Of a stretch of DNA of 55,061 nucleotides, positions 7,465 through 17,669 are shown one piece after another. The position numbers and the translations under genes were made by a program. The notes below the pieces were generated by a model. The model was not told the DNA's origin, did not search any database, and worked only from the letters and a program-made list of their open reading frames with translations. Numbering within the stretch: the stretch's first letter is position 1; every line of letters starts with the position of its first letter. Location: positions 1 through 55,061 of the forward strand of contig JACOSH010000225.1 of the NCBI GenBank assembly GCA_016178945.1, in the 5' to 3' direction. The DNA is from Acidobacteriota bacterium. GTDB taxonomy: Bacteria > Acidobacteriota > Terriglobia > Bryobacterales > Bryobacteraceae.

Positions 7465-10036
7465 CATTCGCTGGCGGACGGCGGCAAAGATCGCCTGGCG
7501 CGAGTCGCGGGCCACGCCGGCCAAGTTCCTGTTCGTCGCTTTGGCGGTGGCGGTCGGTGTCGGATCCTTGACCGGCGTGCGGGGGTTCAGCCGGGCCTTT
7601 CGTCAAATGCTGCTGAAGGAGGCCCGCACGTTGATGGCGGGCGACCTGTCGCTGCGGGTCTTCGAGCTGCCCACCCGGGACCAGCAAGAGGTTCTGGATT
7701 CGCTGGAGCAGCGGGGCGTGCGGCGTACCTGGATTACCGAAACCGTATCGATGATGGGGTCGGATCATGTGTCCGACCCGCTGCTGGTTTCCGTCAAGGC
7801 GGTCGAGCCCAGTCTGTACCCCTTCTATGGATCGGTGAAGCTGGAGCCGGCCGGGCCGCTGCCCGAGCGCTTGACGCCGGACCGTGTCGCGGTATCCGAA
7901 GACCTGCTGGTGCGGCTGCAAGTGAGTGTGGGCGATCGCGTGAAGCTGGGCGGCGCGGAGTTCCGGATCGCCGCCGTGGTGACGGCCGAGCCGGACCGGA
8001 TGGCCGGGAGTCTGAACGTCGGGCCGCGCATCCTGTTGTCTCGCGCGGCGCTGGAGCGCACCGAGCTGCTGCGTCCGGGGAGCCGGTTCGCGCAGCGCTA
8101 CCTGTTCAAGCTGCCCCCGGGTGGGATCCCGGTCGGCGCCGTGCGGGAAGAGCTGAAAAACGCCCTGCCGCACGGCCTGCTCACGGATTTTCGCGAGACG
8201 CATCCGCTGATCACGCGCGGGCTCAACCGGGCCACCATGTTCCTCAGCCTGGTGAGCCTGATCGCCCTGATTGTCGGCGCGCTCGGCGTGGCCACGGCCA
8301 TCCATTCGCACCTGGAGCAGAAGATGGACGCGATCGCGGTGATGAAGTCGATCGGGGCGCGCTCGGCGCAGATCATCCGCATCTATCTCACCCAGTCGCT
8401 ACTGCTTGCCGCGCTGGGCGGCCTCGGCGGGCTGGCGCTGGGTGTGCTGGTACAGTTGGCTTTTCCGCTGCTGATCGCGCGCTTCTTTCCACTGCCGGCG
8501 GAAGTGCGCTGGGACTGGGTCTCGGGCCTGGAGGGACTGGCCGCCGCGACCCTGACCACGCTGTTGTTCACGCTGCCTCCCTTGCTGAGTATCCGCCGGA
8601 TCCGCCCCGCGCTCCTGTTGCGGCGCGAGATGGTCGAAGTAAGGCCGCGTCAATGGCGCGACCTGCGCGCGGCCGGAGCGGCGGGATTGGCCATTCTGCT
8701 GGTCATCGGGGCGATGGCCACCTGGCTCGCCGCCGGCATGCTCAGCACCAGGCGAATCGATGCGGTCAAGGTCGGGGCCTGGTTCGCCGGAGGGCTGCTG
8801 GTGAGTCTGCTGGCGCTGTCGGCCATCGCCTGGCTGCTGCTGTGGGCCTTACGGGCCGCGCTCCGCCAGCCTTACTGGAGGCCGCCCCCGACCCTGCGCC
8901 ACGGCATCGCCAACCTCTACCGCCCCGGCAATCACGCCCAAGCGGCGCTGGTGGCGCTGGGCGTAGGGGTGATGTTCACCTTGACGATCTACCTGGTGCA
9001 GCACTCGCTGTTGGCCCAGATCTCCGCCAGCGCGCCACCCGGCATGCCCAACGTCTTCCTGATCAATATCAGCGAGCGCGAGCGGGCGGGCATGGTGGAG
9101 CTGCTGCGCTCGACCCCCGGAGTCGAAGGCAAGCCGGACGTGGCGGCTTCGGTGGCGGCGCGCCTAGTGACGATCGACGGCGAGCCCTTCGACCGGCGCC
9201 CGGCCGACGGGCCGGTGCGCCGCTTCCGCTCGCCTCGCTCCATCACCTGGGCCGCCCAACAGCCGCCCCAGACCGAGATCGTCGCCGGCGCCTGGTGGAC
9301 CCGCTCGGATCCGGCCTCGCCCCAGGTCTCGGTCTCCGAGGAGGCCTCCAAGCTGCTGCGCGTGCATCCGGGATCGCTGCTGGAGTGGAGCGCATCGGGC
9401 CGCGGTGTGAAAGCGCGGGTGGCCGCCATCCACAAGACCGAGGCCATCCGGCCGGGCTCGAATGTCGAGTTCATCCTCTCGCCCGGCGCGCTGGACGGCT
9501 TGCCGGTCCTCTACGTGGGCGGCGTGCGCGTGCGCGCCAAGGATGTCACCGCCTTGCAGCGCGAAGCCTACCGGCGCTTTCCGTCGGTCACGGTGATCAA
9601 TGTGGCCGACGTGCTCGACCGCGTGCAGGAGGTGGTCGACCAGATCGCCATGGTGGTGCGCTTCATCTCCGCGTTTGCCATCCTGGCCGGCGTGATCATT
9701 CTGGCCTCCAGCGTGGCCGGCACGCGCTTCCGCCGGATCCGGGAGGTCATCATCTTGAAAGCCCTGGGCGCAACGCGCCGCCGCCTGGTGGCGATCTTTT
9801 CGGTGGAGTTCCTGATTCTTGGAATCGTCGCGGGTCTGATGGGCAGCGCGCTGGCGACCGGTTTTTCCAACCTGCTCTTGCAGCGGCTGCTGGATGCGCC
9901 GGGCCGCTTTCAGCCCGCGCCCAACCTGATCGCCATCTTGCTCACTGCCCTCATCGCCAACGTTGCCGGCTGGCTGGCCAGTTTCCGCATTCTCGGCCAG
10001 AAGCCCATCGAAGCGCTGCGTGAGGAGAGGGGATAG
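7454..10036 (+). CDS. ABC transporter permease, double FtsX domain (YbbP-like)
   Basis: 860 aa inner-membrane permease partner of the preceding ATPase. One N-terminal TM, a periplasmic MacB-PCD-like region (about 45-240), a first FtsX core with three TMs (about 260-390, including the LEQKMDAIAVMKSIGA coupling helix), further TMs about 400-470, a second periplasmic region, and a C-terminal FtsX core (about 725-850) with REVIILKALGATRRR. Two FtsX cores in one chain is the YbbP arrangement, so one polypeptide can form a complete permease with two ATPases. GTG 7454 overlaps the ATPase gene. Members of this group are linked to lipophilic-compound export or esterase-associated functions; substrate unknown. 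Confidence 0.93.
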   Translation: MRNNIRWRTAAKIAWRESRATPAKFLFVALAVAVGVGSLTGVRGFSRAFRQMLLKEARTLMAGDLSLRVFELPTRDQQEVLDSLEQRGVRRTWITETVSMMGSDHVSDPLLVSVKAVEPSLYPFYGSVKLEPAGPLPERLTPDRVAVSEDLLVRLQVSVGDRVKLGGAEFRIAAVVTAEPDRMAGSLNVGPRILLSRAALERTELLRPGSRFAQRYLFKLPPGGIPVGAVREELKNALPHGLLTDFRETHPLITRGLNRATMFLSLVSLIALIVGALGVATAIHSHLEQKMDAIAVMKSIGARSAQIIRIYLTQSLLLAALGGLGGLALGVLVQLAFPLLIARFFPLPAEVRWDWVSGLEGLAAATLTTLLFTLPPLLSIRRIRPALLLRREMVEVRPRQWRDLRAAGAAGLAILLVIGAMATWLAAGMLSTRRIDAVKVGAWFAGGLLVSLLALSAIAWLLLWALRAALRQPYWRPPPTLRHGIANLYRPGNHAQAALVALGVGVMFTLTIYLVQHSLLAQISASAPPGMPNVFLINISERERAGMVELLRSTPGVEGKPDVAASVAARLVTIDGEPFDRRPADGPVRRFRSPRSITWAAQQPPQTEIVAGAWWTRSDPASPQVSVSEEASKLLRVHPGSLLEWSASGRGVKARVAAIHKTEAIRPGSNVEFILSPGALDGLPVLYVGGVRVRAKDVTALQREAYRRFPSVTVINVADVLDRVQEVVDQIAMVVRFISAFAILAGVIILASSVAGTRFRRIREVIILKALGATRRRLVAIFSVEFLILGIVAGLMGSALATGFSNLLLQRLLDAPGRFQPAPNLIAILLTALIANVAGWLASFRILGQKPIEALREERG

Positions 10037-10048
10037 CCGGCCAGCGCC

Positions 10049-11320
10049 CTACAGCCTGCACTCGGCAAAACTCTCCCGCGCCGCGGCCACCGTCGCCAGG
10101 ATGTCGGTGTCGGTGTGGGCCGCCGAAAGAAAAGCCGCCTCGAACTGCGACGGCGCAAGATAAACGCCCCTTTCCAGCATCGCCCGGAAGAACCTGGCGA
10201 AAGCGGCGGTATCGCTGGCCTTGGCCGATTCGTAATCGGTCACCGGCGAGGCGGTAAAGAAGAACGTGAACATGGAACCTACGCGATTCACCGTGACTCC
10301 CTCGGGCGCCGCGTCGGCCAGGCGCGCCGCTTTCCGGTCCAGTTGCGCGTACATCAACGGGTGATCGGCGATGTAGCGCAGCATGGCCAGGCCGGCGCTG
10401 ACGGCCAGCGGATTCCCCGAGAGCGTCCCGGCCTGGTAGACCGGACCGCTGGGCGCCACCATCTTCATAATGTCGGCCCGGCCGCCGTAGGCGCCGATGG
10501 GCAGGCCGCCGCCGATCACTTTGCCCAGCGTCGTCAGGTCGGGGCTGATTCCATACAGCTCCTGAGCGCCGCCCCGCGCCACGCGGAAGCCCGTCATAAC
10601 TTCATCCAGAATCAGCAGCGCGCCGTGGCGCTCGGTGATCCCGCGCAGGGCTTCCAGAAAGCCGGGCTGGGGCGGAACACAGCCCATGTTCCCCACCACC
10701 GGCTCGACAATCACGGAGGCGATGCGGTCGCCGTGCGCGCGAAAGGCCTGCGTCACCGCGTCTTCGGAGTTGAAGGGCAGCGCGATGGTCGTGTCGCAAA
10801 AACTCTTGGGGACTCCTCTTGTGTCGGCGATCCCCAGGGTCGCCATGCCCGAGCCGGCCTTCACCAGCAGCGAATCGACGTGGCCGTGATAGCAGCCCTC
10901 AAACTTGACCGTCAAGTCGCGCCCGGTGAACCCCCGCGCCAGCCGGATCGCCGACATGGTCGCTTCCGTGCCGGAATTCACCAGCCGCACCACCTCCATC
11001 GACGGCACGGCGCGCCGGATCTCCTCGGCTAGCTCGATCTCCTTTTCCGTGGGAGCTCCGAAGCTGGTGCCGCATACCAGGGCTTCCCGCAGCGCGTCGA
11101 GGACCACCGGATGGGCGTGACCCAGCAGCAGCGGTCCCCAAGAGCCTACGTAGTCGATGTAGCGGTTGCCGTCCGCGTCCCAGATGTGAGATCCTTCGCC
11201 GCGGGCGATGAACAGCGGATTGCCGCCCACGCCCCGAAAGGCCCGCACCGGGGAATTGACGCCTCCCGGAATGACTTTCTGCGCACGCTCGAATAGAGAT
11301 TCGGATTTGACCCTGATCAT
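10049..11320 (-). CDS. hemL: Glutamate-1-semialdehyde 2,1-aminomutase
   Basis: PLP enzyme converting glutamate-1-semialdehyde to 5-aminolevulinate in the C5 route to haem. ATG 11320 gives 423 aa (family about 425-430), beginning [20 protein letters not shown]; the frame stays open upstream but that extension has no family character. Signatures: GVNSPVRAF near the N-terminus, [27 protein letters not shown] and the Schiff-base lysine Lys267 in [20 protein letters not shown]-type ribosome site precedes the ATG. It is convergent with the ABC permease (12 nt gap) and divergent from a flavoprotein gene. No other haem genes are in view. Confidence 0.96.
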   Translation of the reverse strand: MIRVKSESLFERAQKVIPGGVNSPVRAFRGVGGNPLFIARGEGSHIWDADGNRYIDYVGSWGPLLLGHAHPVVLDALREALVCGTSFGAPTEKEIELAEEIRRAVPSMEVVRLVNSGTEATMSAIRLARGFTGRDLTVKFEGCYHGHVDSLLVKAGSGMATLGIADTRGVPKSFCDTTIALPFNSEDAVTQAFRAHGDRIASVIVEPVVGNMGCVPPQPGFLEALRGITERHGALLILDEVMTGFRVARGGAQELYGISPDLTTLGKVIGGGLPIGAYGGRADIMKMVAPSGPVYQAGTLSGNPLAVSAGLAMLRYIADHPLMYAQLDRKAARLADAAPEGVTVNRVGSMFTFFFTASPVTDYESAKASDTAAFARFFRAMLERGVYLAPSQFEAAFLSAAHTDTDILATVAAARESFAECRL

Positions 11321-11398
11321 TCCCTGCCCCACCTGCCACAACCGCTGGTTGAAAAATCCTATAGACTCTAAGGATAGGTTCACAGAAAGGGATCTTGT

Positions 11399-12628
11399 TT
11401 GCAAACCCAGCTTCGAAGTGACTTCGACGTTGTCGTAGTCGGCGCCGGTCCGGCCGGCTCGGTGACGGCGTACCGGCTGGCCAAGGCCGGAGTGCGGGTT
11501 CTGGTGATTGACGCCAAGCGGTTCCCCAGGGAAAAGGCGTGCGGAGGCGGCATTCAGAGACGCGCATCGCTGAAGATCCCCTTCGAGTGGGACTCGGTCG
11601 TGCACAACGATCTTCGCGCCCTATCGTTCAGTTTCGGCTTGGGGAAGCGGTTCACCAAGGGCTATGAGAAGACCCTGGTGTACAGTGTCCTTCGCGCCGA
11701 GTTTGATTCTTTGCTGCTGAAACAGGCCGAGCGTGCGGGAGCGACGGTCTGGCAGGGTTGCAAGGTAACCGGTGTGGAGAGCGGCAACTCGACCGGCGTC
11801 ACCATCCAGACCGAACGGGGCGAAGTTCGCGCCAGGTTTGTGGTCGGCGCGGACGGGGCCAACAGCATTGTGGCCCGGCATTTGAATCCCCGGGACAACT
11901 ACTATTGGCAGGCCGCCCTCTACTGCGAAGTCCCCACCGAATGCCTGAACCCCGGGACGGTGGACTCGGAGAGGATGCGGGTCGATTGGGGCAGCTTGCC
12001 GAGCGGATATGGCTGGATCTTTCCCAAGAAGAACTCCGCCAATGTCGGAGTCGGCTGCCCCGCGTCGATTGCCAGATCTCTGCGGCCCTACCTGCTCCGG
12101 TTCCTCCAGGCGGAAAAGATCCTACGGCCCGGCGCCATCTCTAGACTGAAGTTCAGCGGGCACCAGTTGCCGACGCTGACTCGCCGGACACGTCTGAGCA
12201 GCGACAATCTCGTTCTGGTCGGGGACGCCGCCGGTTTGGTCGAGCCCCTCACGGGCGACGGCATCTCGCACGCCTGCCACAGCGCGGAAATCGCGTCGGA
12301 CTCCATTCTGAACGGGCTGGCGGGACGCGCTCAGGATCGCCCGTCGTATGACCGACGGATCCGGGACGAGATCGGGATCGAACTTTTTTGGGCTCGCCAG
12401 CTCCTGAGCCTGGCCGTCGCCTTTCCCCGAATCCTGTACGAACTGTTCGAGCACAACGACTCGGTGTGGAACGCTTTCTGCGGAATCCTGCGCGGGGAAG
12501 AATCGTTCCGTCATCTGAGGCGATGTATCCTGGGGCCCTTCCAGCTTCTGTGGACTCCGGTCCGCTATTTCGCGGAATGGCACGAGCGCGGCAAGCTGGA
12601 GCTGCACTCCCTCAAGGTGAAGGCGTGA
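11399..12628 (+). CDS. FAD-dependent oxidoreductase, geranylgeranyl-reductase family (copy 1)
   Basis: 409 aa flavoprotein of the geranylgeranyl reductase/PHBH-like family, whose members saturate isoprenoid double bonds (chlorophyll side chain, archaeal lipids, menaquinone tail) or act as related oxidoreductases. The dinucleotide fold is [20 protein letters not shown] (10-30), followed by the [10 protein letters not shown] motif common to this family and the second FAD motif [15 protein letters not shown]. Start TTG 11399 has AAAGGG 7-8 nt upstream. The gene is divergent from hemL and converges, with 17 nt overlap, on a second member of the same family. Substrate not deducible. Confidence 0.85.
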   Translation: MQTQLRSDFDVVVVGAGPAGSVTAYRLAKAGVRVLVIDAKRFPREKACGGGIQRRASLKIPFEWDSVVHNDLRALSFSFGLGKRFTKGYEKTLVYSVLRAEFDSLLLKQAERAGATVWQGCKVTGVESGNSTGVTIQTERGEVRARFVVGADGANSIVARHLNPRDNYYWQAALYCEVPTECLNPGTVDSERMRVDWGSLPSGYGWIFPKKNSANVGVGCPASIARSLRPYLLRFLQAEKILRPGAISRLKFSGHQLPTLTRRTRLSSDNLVLVGDAAGLVEPLTGDGISHACHSAEIASDSILNGLAGRAQDRPSYDRRIRDEIGIELFWARQLLSLAVAFPRILYELFEHNDSVWNAFCGILRGEESFRHLRRCILGPFQLLWTPVRYFAEWHERGKLELHSLKVKA

Positions 12629-13781
12629 AGGAGCGCACGCCGCCGAAGCTCAGGGCGATCTCGAGCAGGCTCCCGTTGAGGTTGTCCAGCAGCCGCCGCT
12701 TGAGCCCCAGATAGGGTTGCGTGCCGGCGAACAGGTCCTGCATCACGGCGGCGAAGCGCGGGCTGCGTCGCGTGAATTGCACCATGCGGGCGGGCACCGA
12801 ACCGAACAGGAAGGCGCCGTGAAAGATGCGCCGGGCCAGCCGCGAGCCGAACTCCAGGTCCGCCGCAAAATCGCGGCGCAACATGCGCCGGTAGGTCTGT
12901 CCCACAGTCTCGGCGGTTTCCGACAGCAAAGCCTTGGCCGCCAGGTCCGCCGAGCGCACGGCGTAGTAGAGGCCCTCTCCCGTGATCGGATCCACCAGGC
13001 CCGCGGCATCCCCCACCGCCAGCCAGCCCTCCCCGGCCACGCGGTTTTTCTTCCAGGCCGGGGTTTCCAGCGAGGGCAGCACATGGCTGTAGAAGGCCCC
13101 GTCCATTACGGAAATGCCCTTCTCGGCCATGTAGCGTTCCAGCCTGAGGCGCAGGCTCTGGGCGGGCTCGCCCTTGCCGCAAATCCCCACCGAAAGATGA
13201 CCGCAGCGCGGAAAGACCCAGATATAACCTTCCAGCTTCGGCAGGAACTGAATGTCGATCCGGTCCTGCCCGCCCGGCACGAAGTAGCCGAGCGCGGCCA
13301 TCGTGTCGGCGCTCGAAAGCTGCGTGCCGACCTGGCGCAGCGGATTGCGCGCCCCGGTCGCCACAATACAGAAGTCACATTCCAGCGCGCCGGACTTAGT
13401 CGCCAGCCGCCAGCGGCCGCCGGTCCGCTCGATTCCGGTCACGCGCGTTTTCTCAAGCCGGGCGCCCGCTCTGGCGGCCCGTTCCAGCAGCATCCGGTTC
13501 AGGTCCAGGCGGGAATAGATCAGGAGGGGCCGCTCCAGCCGCAGCCTGACTTCTCCGGCCCGTGGCGCGGCCAGATAGGTCTCGGTCACCAGCTTCTTGG
13601 GCGTGTCGTTCTCAATGAGAAAGGGATACTGCTGATACGCCTTGTAGGTGAGGGCGCCGCCGCAGGGTTTCTCCCAGGCCAGTTTTTCATCCAGGACCAC
13701 GGTCTCCAAACCGGCCGAGGCCAGCGATTCGGCGGCAAAGGCTCCTGACGGGCCTCCCCCCAGCACCGCGACACGCTTCAT
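12612..13781 (-). CDS. FAD-dependent oxidoreductase, geranylgeranyl-reductase family (copy 2)
   Basis: 389 aa paralogue of the gene it faces. FAD motif AVLGGGPSGAFAAESLASAG at the N-terminus, LAWEKPCGGALTYKAY (the PCGG motif of the family) and GDAAGLVDPITGEGLYYA. The C-terminal part is helical and short, as in bacterial menaquinone-type reductases. It is last in a - strand run with UPF0182, DUF72 and a lipoprotein; its ATG overlaps the lipoprotein stop by 4 nt, so it is translated with that gene. Isoprenoid reduction is a family-level guess; nothing in the window fixes the substrate. Confidence 0.85.
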   Translation of the reverse strand: MKRVAVLGGGPSGAFAAESLASAGLETVVLDEKLAWEKPCGGALTYKAYQQYPFLIENDTPKKLVTETYLAAPRAGEVRLRLERPLLIYSRLDLNRMLLERAARAGARLEKTRVTGIERTGGRWRLATKSGALECDFCIVATGARNPLRQVGTQLSSADTMAALGYFVPGGQDRIDIQFLPKLEGYIWVFPRCGHLSVGICGKGEPAQSLRLRLERYMAEKGISVMDGAFYSHVLPSLETPAWKKNRVAGEGWLAVGDAAGLVDPITGEGLYYAVRSADLAAKALLSETAETVGQTYRRMLRRDFAADLEFGSRLARRIFHGAFLFGSVPARMVQFTRRSPRFAAVMQDLFAGTQPYLGLKRRLLDNLNGSLLEIALSFGGVRSFTPSP

Positions 13782-14188
13782 GGTTTGGTTTCGCCCGCCT
13801 TGGGTTGGCCGGATGGCATGGGCGGATGCCCGGGCGGCAGATTGCCCGGCGGCGGGCCCCCCGGCGGGGGCATCGGCGTCGCCGCGCCGTGAGGATTAGC
13901 CCCGGATTCCGCCTTCTGCTTCACCACCCACTTTCCGGCCTTGTTCTCCAGCGTGTAACGCATCTGGATGCCGGTCCCGGGCGCCGCGCCTTTGGCCCGG
14001 AAATCGGCGGTCGCCTCGGCGGTGTCTCCTTTGAAAGTGACAGCGGTGATGTCCACGTCCATGGAAGTCAGGTTGACCTTGCCGGCCACCGCCTCGATCA
14101 CTCCCTGGCGGACAGCCTCTTTGTTCTCGATGTTCTTGGCGCACGCCATTAGGAAGAGGGCTGCTAGGAAGGGGAAGAATCGTCTCAC
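13778..14188 (-). CDS. Small lipoprotein with Pro/Gly-rich tail
   Basis: 136 aa. The signal MRRFFPFLAALFLMAC ends in a lipobox Cys. Residues 20-95 look like a compact alpha+beta domain (EAVRQGVIEAV, VDITAVTFKGDTAEATADF, RYTLENKAGKWVVKQK) resembling the small NTF2/SnoaL-like or DUF4878-type lumicin domains of secreted proteins, though I cannot place it firmly. Residues 96-136 are Pro, Gly and Met rich and probably disordered. It lies 7 nt after the DUF72 stop and overlaps the next flavoprotein start (4 nt), so it belongs to the same operon. Confidence 0.65.
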   Translation of the reverse strand: MRRFFPFLAALFLMACAKNIENKEAVRQGVIEAVAGKVNLTSMDVDITAVTFKGDTAEATADFRAKGAAPGTGIQMRYTLENKAGKWVVKQKAESGANPHGAATPMPPPGGPPPGNLPPGHPPMPSGQPKAGETKP

Positions 14189-14195
14189 CTCTTGA

Positions 14196-14900
14196 TTATC
14201 CCCTAAGAATCTCTTCCGCGTAGAGCGCGCCGTCGGGCGTCTCTTCGTGCTTGAAGAAGACGAAAACGTCTTTCCCGCCCGCCAGCAGCTCGCGAGCCTT
14301 CGCCGCCACTGCCCGGCGATCGTCCGGCGTGTACTCTTCTTTTCGCAGGCGGCAATAAACGAAATCCGCCGTGACCACCTCAGGGACTTCGAACTTGTCG
14401 GATTCGGCCAGGCAAAGCCCCGCCCGGTGTTTTTCGAGCAAGCCGTAGATCTCCTGGTTCAGCCAGGAAGCGTGGCGGAACTCAAAAGCGCAGCGGACGT
14501 CGGTGGGGAGCTGGGTGAGGAAAGCCGCCAGGACTTCCGCGTTGCAACGAAAGTTTGGTGGAAGCTGGAAGAGCACCGGACCCAGGTGGCCGCTAGTCCT
14601 CAAGGGATCGATGGCGCGAAAAAAAATGCTGGTGGCTTCCTCGGAGTCCTTCAAGCGGCGGATGTGGGTGATCCGCTGGTGCGCCTTCACGGCGAACAGG
14701 AATCCGGCTTGGGTCTGCTTTACCCACCCTTCCAGAGTCGCGGCGTTGGGGAGGCGGCGAAACGTGTAATTGATCTCGACCGCGTTCAGCCGCGTGGCGT
14801 AGTGCTCCAGGAACTGCTTGGACGGCAGTTTGGCGGGATAAAAGGAGGGCTTCCAAGCTGGATAAGCGAATCCGGAAGTGCCTGCGTAGAGTTGAGCCAC
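14196..14900 (-). CDS. DUF72 (YecE-like) TIM-barrel protein
   Basis: 234 aa cytoplasmic protein of the DUF72/YecE family, a TIM-barrel of unproven activity. It opens AQLYAGTSGFAYPAWK, the family's usual N-terminal IGTSGWxYxxW strand, and contains NAVEINYTFRRLP, FLFAVKAHQRITH and VFFKHEETPDGALYAE (normally YFNNDxxGxAxxNA). I chose GTG 14900: it gives MAQLYAGTSGF, and GATAAT lies 6 nt before it, whereas ATG 14927 adds nine odd residues. It is 43 nt downstream of UPF0182 and 7 nt upstream of the lipoprotein gene. The degenerate C-terminal motif is a small departure from the family. Confidence 0.88.
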   Translation of the reverse strand: MAQLYAGTSGFAYPAWKPSFYPAKLPSKQFLEHYATRLNAVEINYTFRRLPNAATLEGWVKQTQAGFLFAVKAHQRITHIRRLKDSEEATSIFFRAIDPLRTSGHLGPVLFQLPPNFRCNAEVLAAFLTQLPTDVRCAFEFRHASWLNQEIYGLLEKHRAGLCLAESDKFEVPEVVTADFVYCRLRKEEYTPDDRRAVAAKARELLAGGKDVFVFFKHEETPDGALYAEEILRG

Positions 14901-14943
14901 TGGGCGATTATCGCACCATCCGTCCACTCACGGTGGCGCAGGC

Positions 14944-17625
14944 CTACCGCCGCGCCTCGGCCTCAATAGCCTCCAGCTCCTTTCCAGCCTCGGCCCATTT
15001 GCCCTGGCTCGACAGCTCCCGATACCGCTTCAGGTGGCCGCGAATCTTGTCCAGCCGAGGATCGGCGGAACCCGACGGGGAGGCCGCGGGAGCCGCAGCG
15101 GCCGAAGTCACCGCCTCCTTAGCGACCGCTCGCGCCGTCCCGGTGAGCTGGGCCAAAGCGTCCTCGTAGGTGTCGGCGTAGATGAGCGTGTTGCCTTCCG
15201 CCAACACCACCTTCTTCAACTGCGGCATGCGCGTATCGGTGGACTGAATGTAGATCGGTTCTACGTACAAGAACGTGCTCTCGATCGGCAGAACCAGGGT
15301 CTGTCCGCGCAGCACCTGCGACCCCTGCTGATTCCAGAGTGTCAGGTCTTTGGAAATGTTCTGGTCCTGATTGATCTTGGCCGCGATTTGCATGGGTCCG
15401 GCGATCAGCTCCTGTTTCGAGAGCTGCAACACCGTGAGCTTGCCGAGCTGATCGCCGTCGCAATGGCCCACCATCAGGCCGATCATGTTGTCCTTCGACC
15501 GGGGCGTGAAGGGGACCAGCAACAGGAACTCCGGTTTGTCGCTGCCGGGCAGGCTGGCCACTACGTAGGTTGGCGACACCGCCTTGGGCTGCTCGTTCGG
15601 ACCGCCGGCATGGCGCGCCAGGTCCCAGGCGTCTTCCTTGTTGTAGAACGCTTGCGGGTCCTGCATGTGGAAGATACGGTAGATCTCGGCCTGCACGCGG
15701 AACAGCGTCTCCGGATAGCGCGTGTGGGCGCGCAGGTCCGGCGGCATCTCCGAGGCCGGCCGGAAGAGCTTCGGGAACAGCTTTTGCCACGCCCGGATAA
15801 TGGGGTCGCCGGGATCGAATACGTAGAGGCGGACGTCCCCGTCGTACGCGTCGACGGTGGCCTTCACCGCGTTGCGCACATAGTTGATCGTGCCCAGCCC
15901 GGCGGCGCTGCGAACGCGCTGGGAGTAGGGATGCGCGGCGGACGTGGTGTAGCCGTCCACCATCCACACCAGGCGGCCGGATTCGGTGATCACCAGGTAG
16001 GGGTCCGTGTCCCACTTCAGGAAGTCGGCCATCGCCTCCAGCCGTTGCCGCACGTTGCGGCGGATCATCATCCGGCTGTCCGGCGTCAGATACCCGGTCA
16101 GAATGATGTTCAGTTCGCCTTCGCGCAGCGCCGCGGCGATGCGCATCGGCAAGGAAGAGATGGGAAAGCCGCCCTTGCCTTCGTAGCTGGACTGCACGTT
16201 GGTGTCGCCGGAGGGGTAGTTGAACTCCTTCTGGGCCGTATGAACAAAGACCGGCTCATGCACCACCTCGCCGTAGTAAATCTCCGGCCGGGTGAGCTTC
16301 AGGCTGGCAGTCTTGACCAGCGGCGGGGCGTCCTGGATGAGCAGCTTGGGCAGACCGTCCGAGGTGATCTTGCTCACCTCGGCGAGCACCATGCCGTAGC
16401 CGTGCGTGTAGATGAAATGCGGGTTGATCCAGCGGGTCCGGGCGTCGGGCAATTGGCGGATGTCCAGCTCGCGGGGAGTCAGCAGCACCTGGCGATACTG
16501 GCCGTCGATCATGTAGCGGTCGACATCGCTGTCGGCGAAAGTGTAGTAGGTGCGCAGCGCCTGGATCTGGGTGACGGTGTCGTGGAAGGCGCGCCAGTCC
16601 CAGAGCCGCACGTTATCGAGGAGGACCTTGTGCTGGGCCGGGTCGAAGCGCGAATCCGGTTTCGCCTTGAACTCGATCTGGCGGACGCGGGTGTCGAGGC
16701 CGTAGGCGGCTCGCGTCGCCTGGATGTGGTGCTGGATGTACTCTCGCTGGAGCGAGATTTCGTTGGCGCGAACGTAGAGGAATCCGGCCAGGCTGGGCAC
16801 CACGGCCTGCAGCAGCAGCGCCACCGGGACCAGCGCCAGCACGAGCCAGCGCCGCAGGAGAAAGCCGGCCGCCGCGGCCAGGCAGGCTGCAATCACCGCC
16901 CATTGCAACGGTAGGGTGAAGTGATCGTTGATGTAGTCGATCCCGACCATGAACCCGTGGTCGTTCCAAACCATTTCATAACGCCCCAGGTAGTAGCGGA
17001 CGGCCAAGGCCACCGCGAACACGACTCCCGCGCCGCGCAGGAACGCGGATTCCAGGCCGCCCTCCAGGCGGAAAATGGAGGCGTCGATCTCGGTGGCGTT
17101 GCGCAGGTCGGGGAGCTGGTGGCGCAACTGCCAGCCGCGCGCCGTCAACCAATAGAGGATGGCCGCGGCCGCCGTGAGGGTCAGGAGGTAGCCGCGCAGG
17201 TCGGAGTAGAACGGCAGGTCGAACAGATAGAACGAGAGCGGCTGTCCGAAGACCGGATCGTGCCAGGCGGTGGCTTCGGCGGGAAGGCCGCGCGCGCCCC
17301 AGTAGCGGACCAGGGTCCAGGCATCCAGCGAGGCCGCCGACAGGAAGATGCCCAGCCCCAGCAGCAGGATCGTTGCCAGCTTGCTATAGCGGGGCTGGTC
17401 CCGCAAGCGGACGCCCGCAAACTTCAACCCACGGGCATGCGCCAGCCACAGCACGGCAAAGGCCAGCAGCGACGCGGCGATCACCGGGACAAGCTGGTAG
17501 CCCAGCATGTCCAGCCAGGTCTCCAGTTGCCCCAGCTCCTTCCACCACGCGAATTCGATGACGTAGGAGGCGATGGAGCGAGCCCCGAGCAGCAGAATCA
17601 GGACGGCGATCAGAATGCGGGCCAT
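14944..17625 (-). CDS. UPF0182 family integral membrane protein
   Basis: 893 aa from ATG 17625 (MARILIAVLILLLGARSIA). The N-terminal third carries about seven TM helices: the first is at 3-20, and later ones include VPVIAASLLAFAVLWLA and VLALVPVALLLQAVVP. A long extracytoplasmic domain follows (about 300-850), with family stretches YGLDTRVRQIEFKAKP, NPHFIYTHGYGMVLAEVS, YYGEVVHEPVFVHT and FNYPSGD. A charged tail ends the protein. The family (COG1615) is found in Actinobacteria, Cyanobacteria and Acidobacteria; function unknown. TACACT (17632-17637) sits 6 nt before the ATG with no Shine-Dalgarno, suggesting a leaderless message. First gene of the run through DUF72, lipoprotein and flavoprotein. 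Confidence 0.93.
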   Translation of the reverse strand: MARILIAVLILLLGARSIASYVIEFAWWKELGQLETWLDMLGYQLVPVIAASLLAFAVLWLAHARGLKFAGVRLRDQPRYSKLATILLLGLGIFLSAASLDAWTLVRYWGARGLPAEATAWHDPVFGQPLSFYLFDLPFYSDLRGYLLTLTAAAAILYWLTARGWQLRHQLPDLRNATEIDASIFRLEGGLESAFLRGAGVVFAVALAVRYYLGRYEMVWNDHGFMVGIDYINDHFTLPLQWAVIAACLAAAAGFLLRRWLVLALVPVALLLQAVVPSLAGFLYVRANEISLQREYIQHHIQATRAAYGLDTRVRQIEFKAKPDSRFDPAQHKVLLDNVRLWDWRAFHDTVTQIQALRTYYTFADSDVDRYMIDGQYRQVLLTPRELDIRQLPDARTRWINPHFIYTHGYGMVLAEVSKITSDGLPKLLIQDAPPLVKTASLKLTRPEIYYGEVVHEPVFVHTAQKEFNYPSGDTNVQSSYEGKGGFPISSLPMRIAAALREGELNIILTGYLTPDSRMMIRRNVRQRLEAMADFLKWDTDPYLVITESGRLVWMVDGYTTSAAHPYSQRVRSAAGLGTINYVRNAVKATVDAYDGDVRLYVFDPGDPIIRAWQKLFPKLFRPASEMPPDLRAHTRYPETLFRVQAEIYRIFHMQDPQAFYNKEDAWDLARHAGGPNEQPKAVSPTYVVASLPGSDKPEFLLLVPFTPRSKDNMIGLMVGHCDGDQLGKLTVLQLSKQELIAGPMQIAAKINQDQNISKDLTLWNQQGSQVLRGQTLVLPIESTFLYVEPIYIQSTDTRMPQLKKVVLAEGNTLIYADTYEDALAQLTGTARAVAKEAVTSAAAAPAASPSGSADPRLDKIRGHLKRYRELSSQGKWAEAGKELEAIEAEARR

Positions 17626-17669
17626 GGCTGGAGTGTAGCAGAGTGCAGCCGTCCCACGGCCCGGAGGGA

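Noticed and set aside
11349-11377. Possible promoter TTGAAA ... GGATAG before the first flavoprotein gene
   Set aside because: The -10 match is poor; not enough to annotate.
15034-16914. 626-codon + strand open frame opposite UPF0182
   Set aside because: No domain character; UPF0182 motifs on the - strand are unambiguous.
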